Below the pieces are notes generated by a model that was not told the DNA's origin, did no database searches, and saw nothing but the letters and a program-made list of their open reading frames with translations. This document shows, one piece after another, positions 11,909-22,669 of a stretch of DNA of 64,000 nucleotides. The DNA lies in NCBI GenBank assembly GCA_017311315.1, contig CM029640.1:17729512-17793511 (forward strand). Reading direction: 5' to 3'. The position numbers were made by a program, and so were the translations under genes. This DNA is from Dendrocalamus latiflorus (Eukaryota > Streptophyta > Magnoliopsida > Poales > Poaceae). Position 1 is the stretch's first letter. Each line of letters begins with the position of its first letter.

Positions 11909-12373
11909 CCCGCCCTCCAGGTCGAAGACCCGGTATGGACGCTTAACACCGACGGAGCTTACGGTGTTGCGGGCGCAGGAGTGGGCGTCGTTATCACCAC
12001 ACCTGAGGGGCAACGCCTGTTGTACTCGGCGCGCCTAGCGTTTCCGGCTATGAACAACATGGCCGAGTACGAAGCATTACTCTTCGGCCTCGGGAAGCTC
12101 AAAGCGATGGGAGCGAGACGAGTCCTCGTCCGCACTGATTCACGGTTAGTGGCGGGCCATGTGGACAAGGCATACCAGGCCAAGGACCCGAAGCTAGCCA
12201 AGTACCTAGTAGCCGTACGAGCGAAGGAACGACACTTTTTGGGTGTCACGGTGAAGGCCATCCCTCGAGCAGGCAACGAGCAAGCCGATGTCCTCGCCAA
12301 GGCCACCAGTCAGCAGCTCCCAACTCCCGAAGGGGCATTTTACGAAATCCTGCCAGCGGCGGCCATCGCGTAG
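11909..12373 (+). pseudogene. Tat pol: second, archaeal-type RNase H
   Basis: This domain lies in the same frame as the RT. The four DEDD active-site residues are visible: D in NTDGA (11951), E in EYEALL (12071), D in RTDSRLV (12137) and D in NEQADVLAK (12287). A second RNase H placed between the first RNase H and integrase is diagnostic for the Tat lineage. The frame ends in TAG at 12371-12373, probably a CAG changed by one transition. Confidence 0.92.
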
Positions 12374-13642
12374 GATAACCGTGATGCGGCCCTCGTCCAC
12401 AAGATCACCCAACAGGGTGACTGGTGGGAACCCCTTTTCGCTTTTCTGCAGGGCATTGCGGAACCGGATGACCCCTCCGAGCTCCGGCGTTTGCAACACC
12501 GCGCTAGGTCCTTCCAGGTGCTCGACGGGGTGCTCTACAAAAAGGGGGTCTGCGCCCCGCTCCTGCGATGCCTCCCGCGCGAAGAAGGAAAGCGCCTCCT
12601 CGCAGAGATTCATGCGGGGCTTTGCGGCTCGCACCTCCAACCAAGGTCTTTGGTGGGCAAGGCATTCAGGCAGGGTTTTTATTGGCCAACAGCTGTCGCG
12701 GACGCCCAGGATCTCGTGCGCCGTTGTCAAGGTTGCCAGTGGATGGGAAGGGCCATCCGCAGGCCCCGACAAGCCTCCATCCCATACCCCCGGTATGGCC
12801 ACTGGCGCGGTCGGGCATCGACGTCGTGGGACCGCTTCCCAGGGCCCCAGGTGACCTGCGGTTCATGGCGGTCGCTCCTGGAATACTTCTCCAAGTGGCC
12901 AGAGGCAGTAGCCCTGGCCAAAATTACCTCAGCAGCTATGCAACGCTTACTCTGGCAGAACATCATATTCCGATTCAGCGTGCCCAGGGAGATCACCGTC
13001 GACAACGTTCTGCAATTCAATGCAGCCTCTTTCAAAGAATTTTGCGACAGCGTCGGCATCACCCTCCGGTTCGCCTCGGTTGGACACCCACAATCCAACG
13101 GGGCGGTGGAGCGGGCGAATGGCGCTATCTCCGTCGTGATCAAGAAGCGCCTTGTCGGACTACCGAAAGGGAAGTGGCCGGGCGAGCTTCACAGCGTCCT
13201 CTAGTCCCTTCGTACAACGGTCACACGCCCAACAGGGTTCACGCCATTCGAGCTCCTTTTTGGTGACGAGGCGGTCATACCTGAAGAAATAAAGGCTGGC
13301 TCGCGAAGGGTCCTCGTCCAAGCACCAGACGAGGAGCGCCAATTGTCCATGGACCTCCTTGACGGGGACAGGGCAAGCGCAACACAGCACGTTATAAAGT
13401 ATGCGTGCCAGATGGTGCGCGGTCGCGATCGCTCGCTGTACCCACGCAAATTCAGACCAGGAGACCTCGTCCTTAAGATGGCACTCCACGCGGAGACGGT
13501 AGGCAAGCTTGAATCCAAGTGGGAAGGCCCGTACATCGTCGCGGAAGCCCTACAGAAGGGAGCATACCGCTTAGCCACCTTGGAGGGGCAGACGCTCCGC
13601 CACACGTGGAATGCAGACAGGCTGCGGCGTTATTACGCCTAA
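12374..13642 (+). pseudogene. Tat pol: integrase
   Basis: The HHCC zinc finger is intact (His at 12611 and 12632, Cys at 12725 and 12734). The first catalytic Asp is in GIDVVGP at 12820, in a shifted frame; two compensating frameshifts near 12800 and 12875 isolate that piece. The second Asp (DNV, 13001) and the Glu (VERANG, 13109) are back in the main frame. TAG at 13202-13204 replaces a likely Trp. The C-terminal part runs KFRPGDLVLKM, WEGPYIV and ends at a TAA at 13640-13642. No chromodomain is seen. It would insert the DNA copy into the genome. Confidence 0.92.
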
Positions 13643-13829
13643 GTCGAGCATGCGGGGGCAAGGACCTTCCATGGCTTCGGCGGGTGCGAGCAGCCAGCAG
13701 TTAGTGCCTTACCTCTTGTAACCGCCCACCCGCGCAAACGGGAATTTAATAAAGCGCACCGTTCATGCAAATTTTCTCGTTTAATACCAAAGAGCGCGCA
13801 AAGGGTTACCTTTGTGTGCACTATGCATA

Positions 13830-14670
13830 AGCATAAATAAAGACGCGTGGGGGGACGCCTCCGCGCGCAGTCTACGTACTCTAAATAAGATGTAGCGTCG
13901 AGGTTCGCCTCCGCACGCACTCTACGGAGTATAAATAAGACGTAGCGTCGAGGTTCGCCTCCGCAGCAACTTCACCGCCCGCAACACGCGGAGGCTCGCC
14001 TCCGCGCGCAGTCTACGGACTCTAAATAAGACATAGCGGCGAGGTTCGCCTCCGCACGCACTCTATGGAGTATAAATAAGACGTAGCGTCGAGGTTCGCC
14101 TCCGCACGCAACTTCACCGCCCGCAACGCGCGAAGGCTCGCCTCCGCGCGCAGTCTACGGACTCTAAATAAGACGTAGCGGCGAGGTTCGCCTCCGCACG
14201 CACTCTACGGAGTATAAATAAGACGTAGCGTCGAGGTTCGCCTCCGCACGCAACTTCACCGCCCGCAACGCGCGGAGGCTCGCCTCCGCGCGCAATCTAC
14301 GGACTCTAAATAAGACGTAGCGGCGAGGTTCGCCTCCGCACGCACTCTACGGAGTATAAATAAGACGTAGCGTCGAGGTTCGCCTCCGCACGCAACTTCA
14401 CCGCCCGCAACGCGCGGAGGCTCGCCTCCGCGCGCAGTCTACGGACTCTAAATAAGACGTAGCGGGAGGTTCGCCTCCGCACCCACTCTACGGAGTATAA
14501 ATAAGACGTAGCGGGGGGACGCCTCCGTGCGCACTCTACGGAGTATAAATAAGACGCGGATGTTGTCCCTGCGCACTCTACAGAGTATAAACAAGACGTG
14601 GATACCACCACGCACGTGCATGCACTGTCCTTGTGCGTACTCCCCGGAGTATAAATAAGACGTGGTCGAA
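13830..14670 (+). repeat. 142-bp higher-order tandem array in the Tat 3' region
   Basis: The marker CAGTCTACGG recurs at 14009, 14151, 14293 (one change) and 14435, an exact 142-base period. Each unit is made of two ~50-base subunits and one ~42-base subunit. The 42-base subunit carries the hairpin GCGGAGGCTCGCCTCCGC; the 50-base ones carry TATAAATAAG or CTAAATAAG. The right end (14460-14670) decays into single 50-base-like units. The period is not a multiple of three, so it is not coding. Confidence 0.9.
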
Positions 14671-14694
14671 GTTCCCACGCATGTAACCACTAGG

Positions 14695-14995
14695 CGTCAA
14701 CTTCGTTGCCACCACTTCGAAGGGTAGGGGACGGAGCGCTCGCGCGTCTACCTCGATTAGGCGCCAGCTTCGCTGCCACCACTTCGAAGGATAGGGGACG
14801 GAGCGCTCGCGCGTCTACCTCGACTAGGCGCCAGCTCCGCTGCCACCACTTCGAAGGGTGGGGGACGGAGCGCTCGCGCGTCTACCTCGCCTAGGCGCCA
14901 GCTCCGCTGCCACCACTTCGAAGGGTAGGGGACGGAGCGCTCGCGCGCCTACCTCGACTAGGCGCTGGCTCCGCTGCCACCACTTCGGAGCCTGG
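14695..14995 (+). repeat. 67-bp tandem array in the Tat 3' region
   Basis: The marker GCCACCACTTCG recurs at 14708, 14775, 14842, 14909 and 14976, giving a constant 67-base period. Units share GGGGACGGAGCGCTCGCGCG and differ by a few bases. The array is unrelated in sequence to the adjacent 142-bp array. Confidence 0.92.
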
Positions 14996-15214
14996 AGTAT
15001 GCGACGCAAAGCGTTCGCAAGTCTGCTCGCTACTATCAGAACGAGGGGCGGCGTCGAGCCTGAGGACCCGTACCTTACATGACACCCCAGCTCACAGCAT
15101 ATTACATAACAAAAAAGAGCACAGGAGAGTTGTCGCTTAGCCCGTGTAAGACAGAAGTTGCATTACAGTAGCAGACATACACGGCGTGGTGCGCACCCAA
15201 ACCTGGAATTATTC

Positions 15215-17222
15215 CTACGAGTCCGCGCCATCTTCACCGCGACGAGTGCCCGCACCACCTTCGTCGCGCCGGGGAACCTCTTCGAGCCAGCGGAGCACAT
15301 CCCCCTCGTCGTGCAGCGTCCGCCGCAAAGCAACCGTGGCGGCGTCTTCCCCGATGTAATTCCAAATCCGATTGTGGAAGTTTCGGGTGGCGGGCTGGGC
15401 GGCGCGAACCGCATCAGATATCATCCTGGGCTGGACGGGCAAGTCAAGCTGGGGGTTCGTCAGCTCATTGACATGCTCACACCCACCAGCGTGCAGCAAG
15501 GCAAGGGCAAGGCTAGCACTCATGTAGCCGCAGTGGGTGCCGAAGGCCTTGGCGCCGCGAAGGGCGACGTTCAAGCCCTCCTCGATTCGCCCAAGCGTCT
15601 CCATCAAGTCTTGACGGCTATCAGTGGCGTCCTCCACGTGCACAGAAAGCCCCCGGAGGGCCTGCTCCAAAGACTCCATCGCCCCCACGCGGAGGCACAC
15701 GCGTTGTCCCAGGATAAGGCCTTCTCCGCCTCTAGCGTGGAGATTCGCTGAAGAAGGGCGGTCCGCTCCTCCGTTGCGACGCGCTGAGCCTCCTCCATCG
15801 CGTGTTGTGCGGCTAGTGCCGCGCTCTTCGCGTTCGTGCCTACCAACTGCGCGTCGGCGACAGCCTCGTCCCGTTCCGCCATCAGCACCCGAATGTGCTC
15901 GTCCTTGGTGGCGTGGGCATCGTCGGCAACACGCAGCTGGTCCTCCAGCGCCCTCCGTTCGCGCGCGCGAGTCTCCTTGAGGGCTTTGCTGATCGAAGCG
16001 TCCACCCGAATCGTGTAAGGCCTCGTCGGAAGTTGCGTGCCTCCCCGAATCGGTCGACCCGAGCTCAGCGCCCGTCTCGCCCCTCATCTCCATGTTCTTG
16101 ACTGGTGGCACGTCCGGCGAGCTAAAGGCAATGGTCTTCGACTGGACCTCGCATCGAAAGGATGGCGCCACCGCCGTCGCGCCGCTCGGCGATTCCGCGG
16201 GCACCGGGCGTTCCGGAACGCGAATTCGCAGAACCTCGCATACCCGGTTAATCCGCCCTTGCTTTGCCAAGGAAGTTGCGGCTTCACGGGTCCTGTGCTC
16301 CTTCGCCGTGTACGGCCCAAGAACCACAACCACTGCGCGTTCCACATCTTCTAACCAGCGCACTGCACACAGAAAAGCGGAATATCATACCTAAGGGTTT
16401 GCAATCACCCAGGTGGTACATGGCCCATGGCAGGGATACTTACAGGGCGCGGAGGGCCTATGGAGCGAAGACACCCCCGGGTGGATGCCGTCCTTCCGGT
16501 CGGGCCCCCGCCGCTCGTACTTCCAGTTACAAGAAAGCGGAGATATCCCGTACATGGTGAACTCCTCAGCGAGGTCACGCATGCTGAACCGGAGGGCGAT
16601 GCCAGCAAGTCTCCGCGCCTGTTGTTCGTCGCTGGGCCGAGGCATCACATTTGGACAGCGGTTGAATGATATCGGCTCTCCTCGGCTTCGGAGGCCGCTC
16701 GTGCTCGTCACAAGGTAATAGAACCACCGCCGCGTCCAACCGGACTCCCACTTTTCTCACGAAGCCAACGCGGGGAACAAGTGCGAGCAATCCGTCCTCA
16801 GCACGAAGTCCACGCTGCCGAAGTTCGAGTACGCCCCCTTCCATTTTCTTCGGTTGGCACCGTGCGTCATGCAGGATGGCGAACAACTCAGCGCTGGGAC
16901 GGGTACCTTCCGTCCGCATCGCCCAAGTAAAGATGGCCAACCGAACGATCGCGGTCGGAGTCAGCTGCGCCAGCTCCAACCCATAGGCTCGCAGCACTTC
17001 ACGAACAAAGAATGTCGCCGGGATTCGGAGCCCGACATCGAAGAACGCCACGAAGACGATCGCCTTCGACTCTCCCGGGTTCGGCTCCGTTTCGTCAGGC
17101 CTGGGCAAACGAACCTCGGCACGGTCCTCCAGCTTCTTCTCCCGAAGAAGGGTTTGTAGAGTCTCCTCCGTGACGTGACTCCGCCCCAGCACACGGGAGC
17201 AGCGGCCCTTTGACTTCTTCAT
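15215..17222 (-). pseudogene. Antisense open frame of the Tat element (aORF)
   Basis: The frame runs opposite to gag-pol between the arrays and the 3' LTR, where grass Tat elements carry an antisense gene of unknown function. The best start is the ATG at 17222 (MKKSKGRCSRVL). Residues near 40-130 match the 'putative gypsy-type transposon' domain (IVFVAFFDVGLRIPATFFV, then YGLELAQLTPTAIVRLAIF). The frame changes near 16600, where EEFTMYGISPLS continues the domain, and again near 16360. A coiled coil rich in Glu/Arg/Ala lies at about 16005-15730, and the C-terminal part (MESLEQALRGL to the stop at 15215) is in a further frame. The breaks may be introns or decay. An upstream TATA-like CTTTATAAG is at about 17520 on the minus strand. 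Confidence 0.7.
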
Positions 17223-18187
17223 GGCATCCCAGTGATGGTTGGTTTGCTTTTTGTCGCGTGGAACCAGGCGGTACTCCGCCGGTGGTGGCGTCAGGCAGCG
17301 CTGGCTTGACGAGGCGCTCTCGCTAAGACGACACGCAGGATTGTCAAGGGCGGCACCCCTGTTAGCTGGGAGGTCATCGCGCGCAGTCATTCCTCTCTCC
17401 CCACTGCGGCGACGAGCAGGAATGGATGCGAGAGTAGCAGCAGGATGCGCAAGAAAAACGGGAAGGAACGCACAAGCAAGCAAGCAGCCAAGGGGAGCGT
17501 TTGCATGCCCACAGTGACGACTTATAAAGCCCCCCGTCTCCCCCGCAAGCAGAAGATCGAACGACAGAATTACAGTGGTTCAGCTACCCACGATCGGGCA
17601 GTGCAACCGCTGGCAATCGCGACGGGCGGCGGTGGGTGGGCGATCAGCGCATAACGCGCCGATACATTCCTGCCGCGTGGCCACTTTCCTTGGGGAAGAG
17701 GGGAACGGCCGTGGTCGTATGACCACTGGCATCCCACGACGCTCCAACCACAGCCTGCCGCGTACCCCCATCCGGGGCAGAGCAGCCGCGATAGCCTGCC
17801 CCTGACAAAGGCCGGCGCGATTTCAGGCGTCATTAAAGCGCACTCCCAGGCCACGCAGCCACCTCTCCGCGCTGGCACTACATCATGCGGAGCACTTCCC
17901 GAGACTCGGCTGCCCGAGGCGGCCGACCAAGTTTACTTCGCGCCCACAAGTATCCGGAGCACGAAGCATGGCATGCCCGGACCTCGGCCCCGTCGAGGCC
18001 TTCGACCTGCCCGGTGTCTTCGACCTTGAGGCCGCGCAAGTCCGGGAGCGGAAGAAAGCTCTCGCACCATGAGCACGAACGACAGTGTATCTTGGTTATC
18101 GAGGGTCACAGGTCAATGGAACGGAGGGGGCCAAAGGGCTCAGCGGCATGGCTTCGGCCCGTGAAGCCCTTCACCATGAGATGCTCC

Positions 18188-18433
18188 TGTTGTAGGGGTG
18201 GCCCCCACCTAAGCCCAGTAGGCCTGTTAGAAGGATGTAAGACCCAAAATGGGACATGTATAATGACATGTGTACCCCTGAGGGGAATACTCACGTGTAA
18301 GGGTATAATTGTAAAAGCGCCCCTCATGTGGATGTATATATGTAACACAAGCCATGGGGAGAAACCCTAAGCCATTCACTCACCTAACTCTCCACTACCA
18401 CACTCTCTCTTTGTTTGGTCTGTAACCACAATA
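18188..18433 (+). repeat. 3' LTR of the Tat element
   Basis: It is 246 bp and nearly identical to the 5' LTR (three transitions). It ends CCACAATA instead of CCACAACA and is followed directly by the duplication GCTGT. The polypurine tract is weak; the best candidate is the purine-rich AACGGAGGGGGCCAAAGGG at about 18119-18137. Confidence 0.95.
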
Positions 18434-18848
18434 GCTGTTTTATGCAAACTAACCCTATAAGCCTTCCATTGAAGCCTTTATCATTATGTTGCATTTCTCC
18501 GTGTGATTTGCAGAGTACAAGTTTGTACTCACCTTGCACCCTCCCTACACAGAAGGATGAAGTCGACTTCGGTGAAGATCTGGATGAATAGGCCGCGTCT
18601 TACTGTCGTTTGCCCGTGGGCAGGCTTGGGCTTCGCTACTTATCAATTTGCTTCCGCAGTTCTTTTCCTTATTTATATTTGCCAATGGGCGTTGATGTAA
18701 GATTTAACCATGAGGTCGTACTCTTTTATTTAATATAATCAGTCATTTGTGCTTGGTATTTATCTTTGTGGAACTGTGTGCACTAGCTGATCCTGGGCTA
18801 GTGCGATTTACACAGAGGATCCAGGAGTCGTTACTCCGGGTTCCGACA
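18434..18848 (+). mobile_element. Outer giant LTR, third segment (3' end)
   Basis: After the GCTGT duplication the outer LTR resumes. It ends CGGGTTCCGACA at 18848, matching the end of the LTR at 6121 (CGGGTCCGACA). The following bases GAGCG (18849-18853) would be its right target duplication; the left one lies outside the window. Confidence 0.7.
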
Positions 18849-18879
18849 GAGCGTCTGATTTGCCTTTCTATGCTGCAGC

Positions 18880-19590
18880 CATACCCTTCCTTCCCCTTCA
18901 TTTCATCAAGGGCTTTCGCACCTTGTAGCTCCCAGCGTTGGTTTCACGGCCAGCGGAGCTTCCAGGTGGCTGAGTGACGTAATTCTTGCGGAGAAGTTCA
19001 TCCTGAGCCTCCGCAACTTGCATCATATCAATCAATTCGGCATACTCCTTGTAGCCATCTTGACGATAATTGCGTGCGGATTGTACTGCATTGGGGTGGA
19101 AGGTTGATAGGGTTTCTCATTCTTGTGCTCATCTGTGATCTGCTTGCACAGAGTTGAAGATTGCTACAAATCCTATGCAAGGCAGAATTGTACTCCCCGA
19201 CCATCTTAAAGTCGGCAAACCTCATCTGATCCATTCTTGCTCTGCTTGAGGAAGAATGTTGTACTTCAACCTCTCAAACTGTTTCTTGAGTGTAGTCCAG
19301 AGTGCTAGCGCGCTCTTTTTTGCCATGTACTCATTCTAGAGAGTGAGGCAGAGGTGGTGCCTGAGAAAATGAAGTGCCTGATCATTTTCCTCAGGGGTAG
19401 ATTGGGCGTCATGCGGTGCGCCAATCTTAATAGCTGCGCGGAGCTTCTTGGCTCCAAGTACTATCTTGAAATCGGATGCCCAAGTCAGATAGTTTTGGCC
19501 ATACTGGGCCAGCTCCTCGAACTCCCGATTCGTGATGCTAGTATCTACATGTGCATGAAATGAATAAATAATTTTACTGCTGGTAAACAT
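18880..19590 (-). pseudogene. Copia-type gag fragment (UBN2 family)
   Basis: Read on the minus strand this is a grass Copia gag in several frames. Recognisable pieces in order are YLTWASDFKIVLGAKKL (about 19490), LHFLRHHL (19365), EYMAKKSALALWTTLKKQF (19320), FADFKMVGEYNSALHRIC (19210) and TFHPNAVQSARNYRQD through QVAEAQDELLRKN (19110-18985). At least one stop and two frameshifts break it. No protease, integrase or RT follows, because the outer LTR boundary is only 30 bases away. Confidence 0.85.
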
Positions 19591-20473
19591 GCACGGAATA
19601 ATTTACTGCAGGTAAATAAATGGTACAAAAGATTTTCGTAATGTTTCAGAATTTTCTATAAATTTTACTGCTAATTTCAGTGATTAAAGGCAATTTAAAC
19701 AATTACGATTAACCAAAACATTAAATAAATACAAAAAAATATATAGAAAATAATAATGACAGAAATAAACATGCTTCAAATGCTAAAAATAATTCAAAAT
19801 TCAGATTCTGCAATTTTCGAGGGTCTATACGCAAATTTTCAGTTTAGAGAGAAATTTAGTGTAATTTCTTAATTTTCTGAGGGGTTTTCTGCAAAATTCA
19901 AGACCCATCTGAAGAATTTGTGGACCCATTCATAATTTTCAGAATTACGAGGGCCTTCCTGCAAGATTCGGGACCCATATGCAAAATTTGAGGATTCTTC
20001 GATATTTTCCAGAAATTTGGGGGCCTTTTGCAATTTCGTCGCACCTCTGGGTTGGGCCGATTTCCGGCCCATTAACCACCTGGCCGAAACGGCCCACTCT
20101 GCCAGCACAAGAAGGCAAGGGGTAGGGTTTCCCCTACCCCTGTTCACACCTAGCGACGGCGGCGGGAATACCGGCTTGGGTGTGCGCGGCGAGGAGGCGG
20201 ACCGGCGGTGGCGCGAGCGGCTTTGGGCGCAGGACGGCTTCCTCGGGCAGCGGCCGAGTAGCTTTGGGCACGGTCGGCTTCCTCGGGCGGTGGCCGAGCG
20301 GCCGGGTCCGGGTGAGCAGTGGAAGGCGGTGCCGGCCGGGCGCGGAGCGGCAGTGCCAGCGTCGGCTTCGGGCGTGGGCGGTGGAGCCAGCCTCGAGCGG
20401 CAGATCCAGCTTCGTGCGACAGAGCTCGAAGGCCAAGGCAGCATGCTTCGGGTGGTGCGTGTGCAGCGGCCAA
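19591..20473. other. No gene seen; AT-rich then GC-rich repeat-like DNA
   Basis: Bases 19591-19870 are AT-rich. From 19870 to 20040 there are loose repeats of GGGACCCAT/GCAAAATT, and 20040-20470 is GC-rich with repeated CGGGCAGCGGCCGAG-like motifs. The position suggests the 5' leader of the Copia remnant on the minus strand. The open frames are compositional. Confidence 0.4.
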
Positions 20474-21171
20474 GGTTGTACTGGCTCTACTTCTCAAATG
20501 GCAACAATTTGAATAGCTCTTTTTTATGTTGCTTCTCGGTTGTCTCCCTTGTCAGGGAGCATGTTCCACTGTATATTTGATCCCTCTTATGTTATGGTTT
20601 GAACTCTACTACTGTGTGGAGAGGAAGGCTGAGTTCGATTCAACTTAGGCTTTTGGTTTTGTTATTTGCTACAATAACTTACATTTAAATAGTGCGTCTT
20701 TTCAAGACAGAGCCTACAAGTTGTTTATAGTAGATACTACACCGATTTTAGTTGTACTGGCTAAAATTACGTGCGACTGTCTCCCACTTCGTAAATTGTA
20801 CCGGCTAAATTGTATACGATTATCTCCCTCTTCATAATCTCTCTCACGAATAGACAGAATTCAAAATTTATAAGTTAAAAGTCATAAACCATATCCTAAA
20901 AGATCTCACCTGAAGAAGAGGATAATACAGAGGAGGAAAAGGGCTTGAGAAAGTGGGAACAAAGATATGAGAAAAAAAGTGTAGACAGAGTGAGTAACTT
21001 AATATCGCTTGACAAGAGCTGATAAGAAAATAAAAGATTCCCTTTATATCCATTTGTTCTTTAATATGGGGTTTTCACCCCTGCGATGGTTTGGATCCGA
21101 ACCTAAGACCTTAGACTTTTTCATCCTCTGCACTCCACCACCCAGAACTCATAGTACATGATGCATCACAA
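20474..21171 (+). repeat. Direct repeat A, left copy (~700 bp)
   Basis: The sequence from TTGTACTGGCTCTACTTCTC to ATGCATCACAAGAAA is repeated at 23708-24386 with small indels and scattered changes, by eye roughly 85-90% identical. Its last 120 bases, read on the minus strand, have a tRNA-like box B (GGTTCGGATCC). That hints at a SINE head but is not proof. Confidence 0.8.
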
Positions 21172-22008
21172 GAAATGCCTAGCAAGTCAAGCCACTTTAT
21201 TATCTTTACATGAGCTCACTGGGGCACGGTAAATAGTTGTGCTTGATGGACATGTGCATGATATTCTTGATCATTCGCACCTCCATTTAATCCTACCTAA
21301 TCCGTTATAGTCGTTGATTCTATTTAGTGTCATATACTCTTATTAGTATTATTGCAATATAGTTTGTGTATAAATTGATTTGCTTTTGGGTAATACTCTT
21401 TGATCCGCGCTGGCGACTCTGTAATACCTAAAATTTAGTCCCAGAACCGTCCTCGTTGTTTATTCATTGGCTCCTTGGGGTTACAATAGTACGTCCTTTT
21501 GTATTGCTAACCAAACGTGTCCTTAAGGGATACTTAACAACTAATGTATTTCAACACGGCGAAGGTTGGGCTTACCTGGGCACAGGTCAATTCTGGTAAC
21601 CAGTACTTTTTTTCCATTTCCGATTTTTGAGTCTTGCTTACATCTGAGCAGTTCAATCGTGTGAGCGAAGATTTTTCTTGTTGTTAGCTTCCTTTGTGAC
21701 GCAAGCAAGTGCAGATCAGAGCAATATAACATGGTTGATTCCTACTGTTAGCTGGAGTTCTCATTCGACATTATACAGATCGGACCAGAGGAATTGCAGT
21801 TGCAGGAGAGCTATGGTAAATTGGTAATCCCTCGCACACTTCCATATCTAGTAGAGCATTCTCGGACCAAAGCAAACAACGCATTGGTTGGTGTGGAGTC
21901 GTTTTACAGGTGGGAACCACATAACTCCGGACGGGATGATGAGGTAGAAATATGGTTTAGAGCAATCATGCGAGTTATCCTGAGTCATGACACATCCGCC
22001 GGTTGGTT
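21172..22008. other. No recognised gene
   Basis: This is AT-rich intergenic DNA between the left repeat and the cold-shock gene. One 100-codon frame covers 21794-22096 (MQLQESYGKLVIPRTL...). It matches no family I know and runs through the exact 41-bp duplication at 22009-22090, so I do not call it a gene. Confidence 0.4.
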
Positions 22009-22090
22009 CGATAAGGACAGTCCCAATGAAAGACACTTCATTGCTATGTCGATAAGGACAGTCCCAATGAAAGACACTTCATTGCTATGT
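22009..22090 (+). repeat. Exact 41-bp tandem duplication
   Basis: The segments 22009-22049 and 22050-22090 are identical (starting CGATAAGGACAGTCCC). The lack of differences points to a recent event. Confidence 0.95.
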
Positions 22091-22580
22091 CTCTAGTCTC
22101 CACGTCATATGAATAACTAGCCTCGTAGGTACGGCGGCACGCCGCGCCAGCCACTGTGTGTACCAAAGTAAAAGAGGCGATAATTCGTGGTGAGTTTCAA
22201 AAAAAAATTCGAGGGCAAATGCGTATTTCCGAGAAAGTTAAAGGTGCTTAGAAAAAAATTGAGAAAAAAGTACGTAAATAAATGGGCGTGTACGTAAATA
22301 AACGGGGACCCGTACGTAATTTAGGAAAACGCGGGGCGCGATCCTGCAAAGTGGAGGGGTAAAAAAATTTTCCAGGGACCTGTTCGCGAGGAAAAAGGAC
22401 ATGTACGTAATTTCAAAATAGTAGGAGGGAATGGCCTCCCCCGGCCGTACCAAGAACCGGGCGCCACGCGCCGGCCGGCCGGGGGCAGGCGGGTGACGTG
22501 GATAGCGTGGGGGAGCCGGAATCCCCCCGCTAATGTATCGCTTGCGATTTCTTGCATTGCCTTGTTGCCTCGTCGTGCTC

Positions 22581-22590
22581 TACATAAAGG
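22581..22590 (+). promoter_or_regulatory. TATA-like element of the cold-shock gene
   Basis: TACATAAAGG lies 80 bases upstream of the ATG at 22670, a suitable spacing for a short 5' leader. It is one base off a standard plant TATA box. Confidence 0.4.
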
Positions 22591-22669
22591 TGCGTCCCCA
22601 AGGTCTCCCTTGCACCGCAACACTTTACCAACGCTGGTGTGTGGTGTGCTGCCTGTGGTGGCGTGCAAG

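Larger units (their letters stand above)
8125..18433 (+). mobile_element. Ty3/gypsy element, Tat lineage, full length with TSD
   Basis: Two 246-bp LTRs (8125-8370 and 18188-18433) differ at three positions, and GCTGT flanks both ends (8120-8124, 18434-18438). Internal order is primer site, gag, protease, reverse transcriptase, RNase H, a second archaeal-type RNase H, integrase, two tandem arrays, an antisense open frame, then the 3' LTR. A second RNase H together with an antisense frame is the known signature of the Tat lineage (Retand, Grande, RIRE2 relatives). Coding is broken by a gag deletion, frameshifts and five in-frame stops, so this copy cannot move by itself. It sits inside the outer giant LTR. 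Confidence 0.95.

Noticed and set aside
12206..12802. 198-codon minus-strand frame opposite RNase H and integrase
   Set aside because: It is an antisense shadow; the plus strand carries the zinc finger and the RNase H residues.
13830..14670. CRISPR-like array
   Set aside because: Units are contiguous with no unique spacers, and the context is a plant retrotransposon.
20017..20580. 187-codon frame in GC-rich DNA
   Set aside because: It is low-complexity, overlaps frames on both strands and runs into the direct repeat.
22493..22669. N-terminal extension of the cold-shock frame
   Set aside because: The extension covers the TATA-like box and leader. The ATG at 22670 begins the [13 protein letters not shown] pattern seen in plant proteins.
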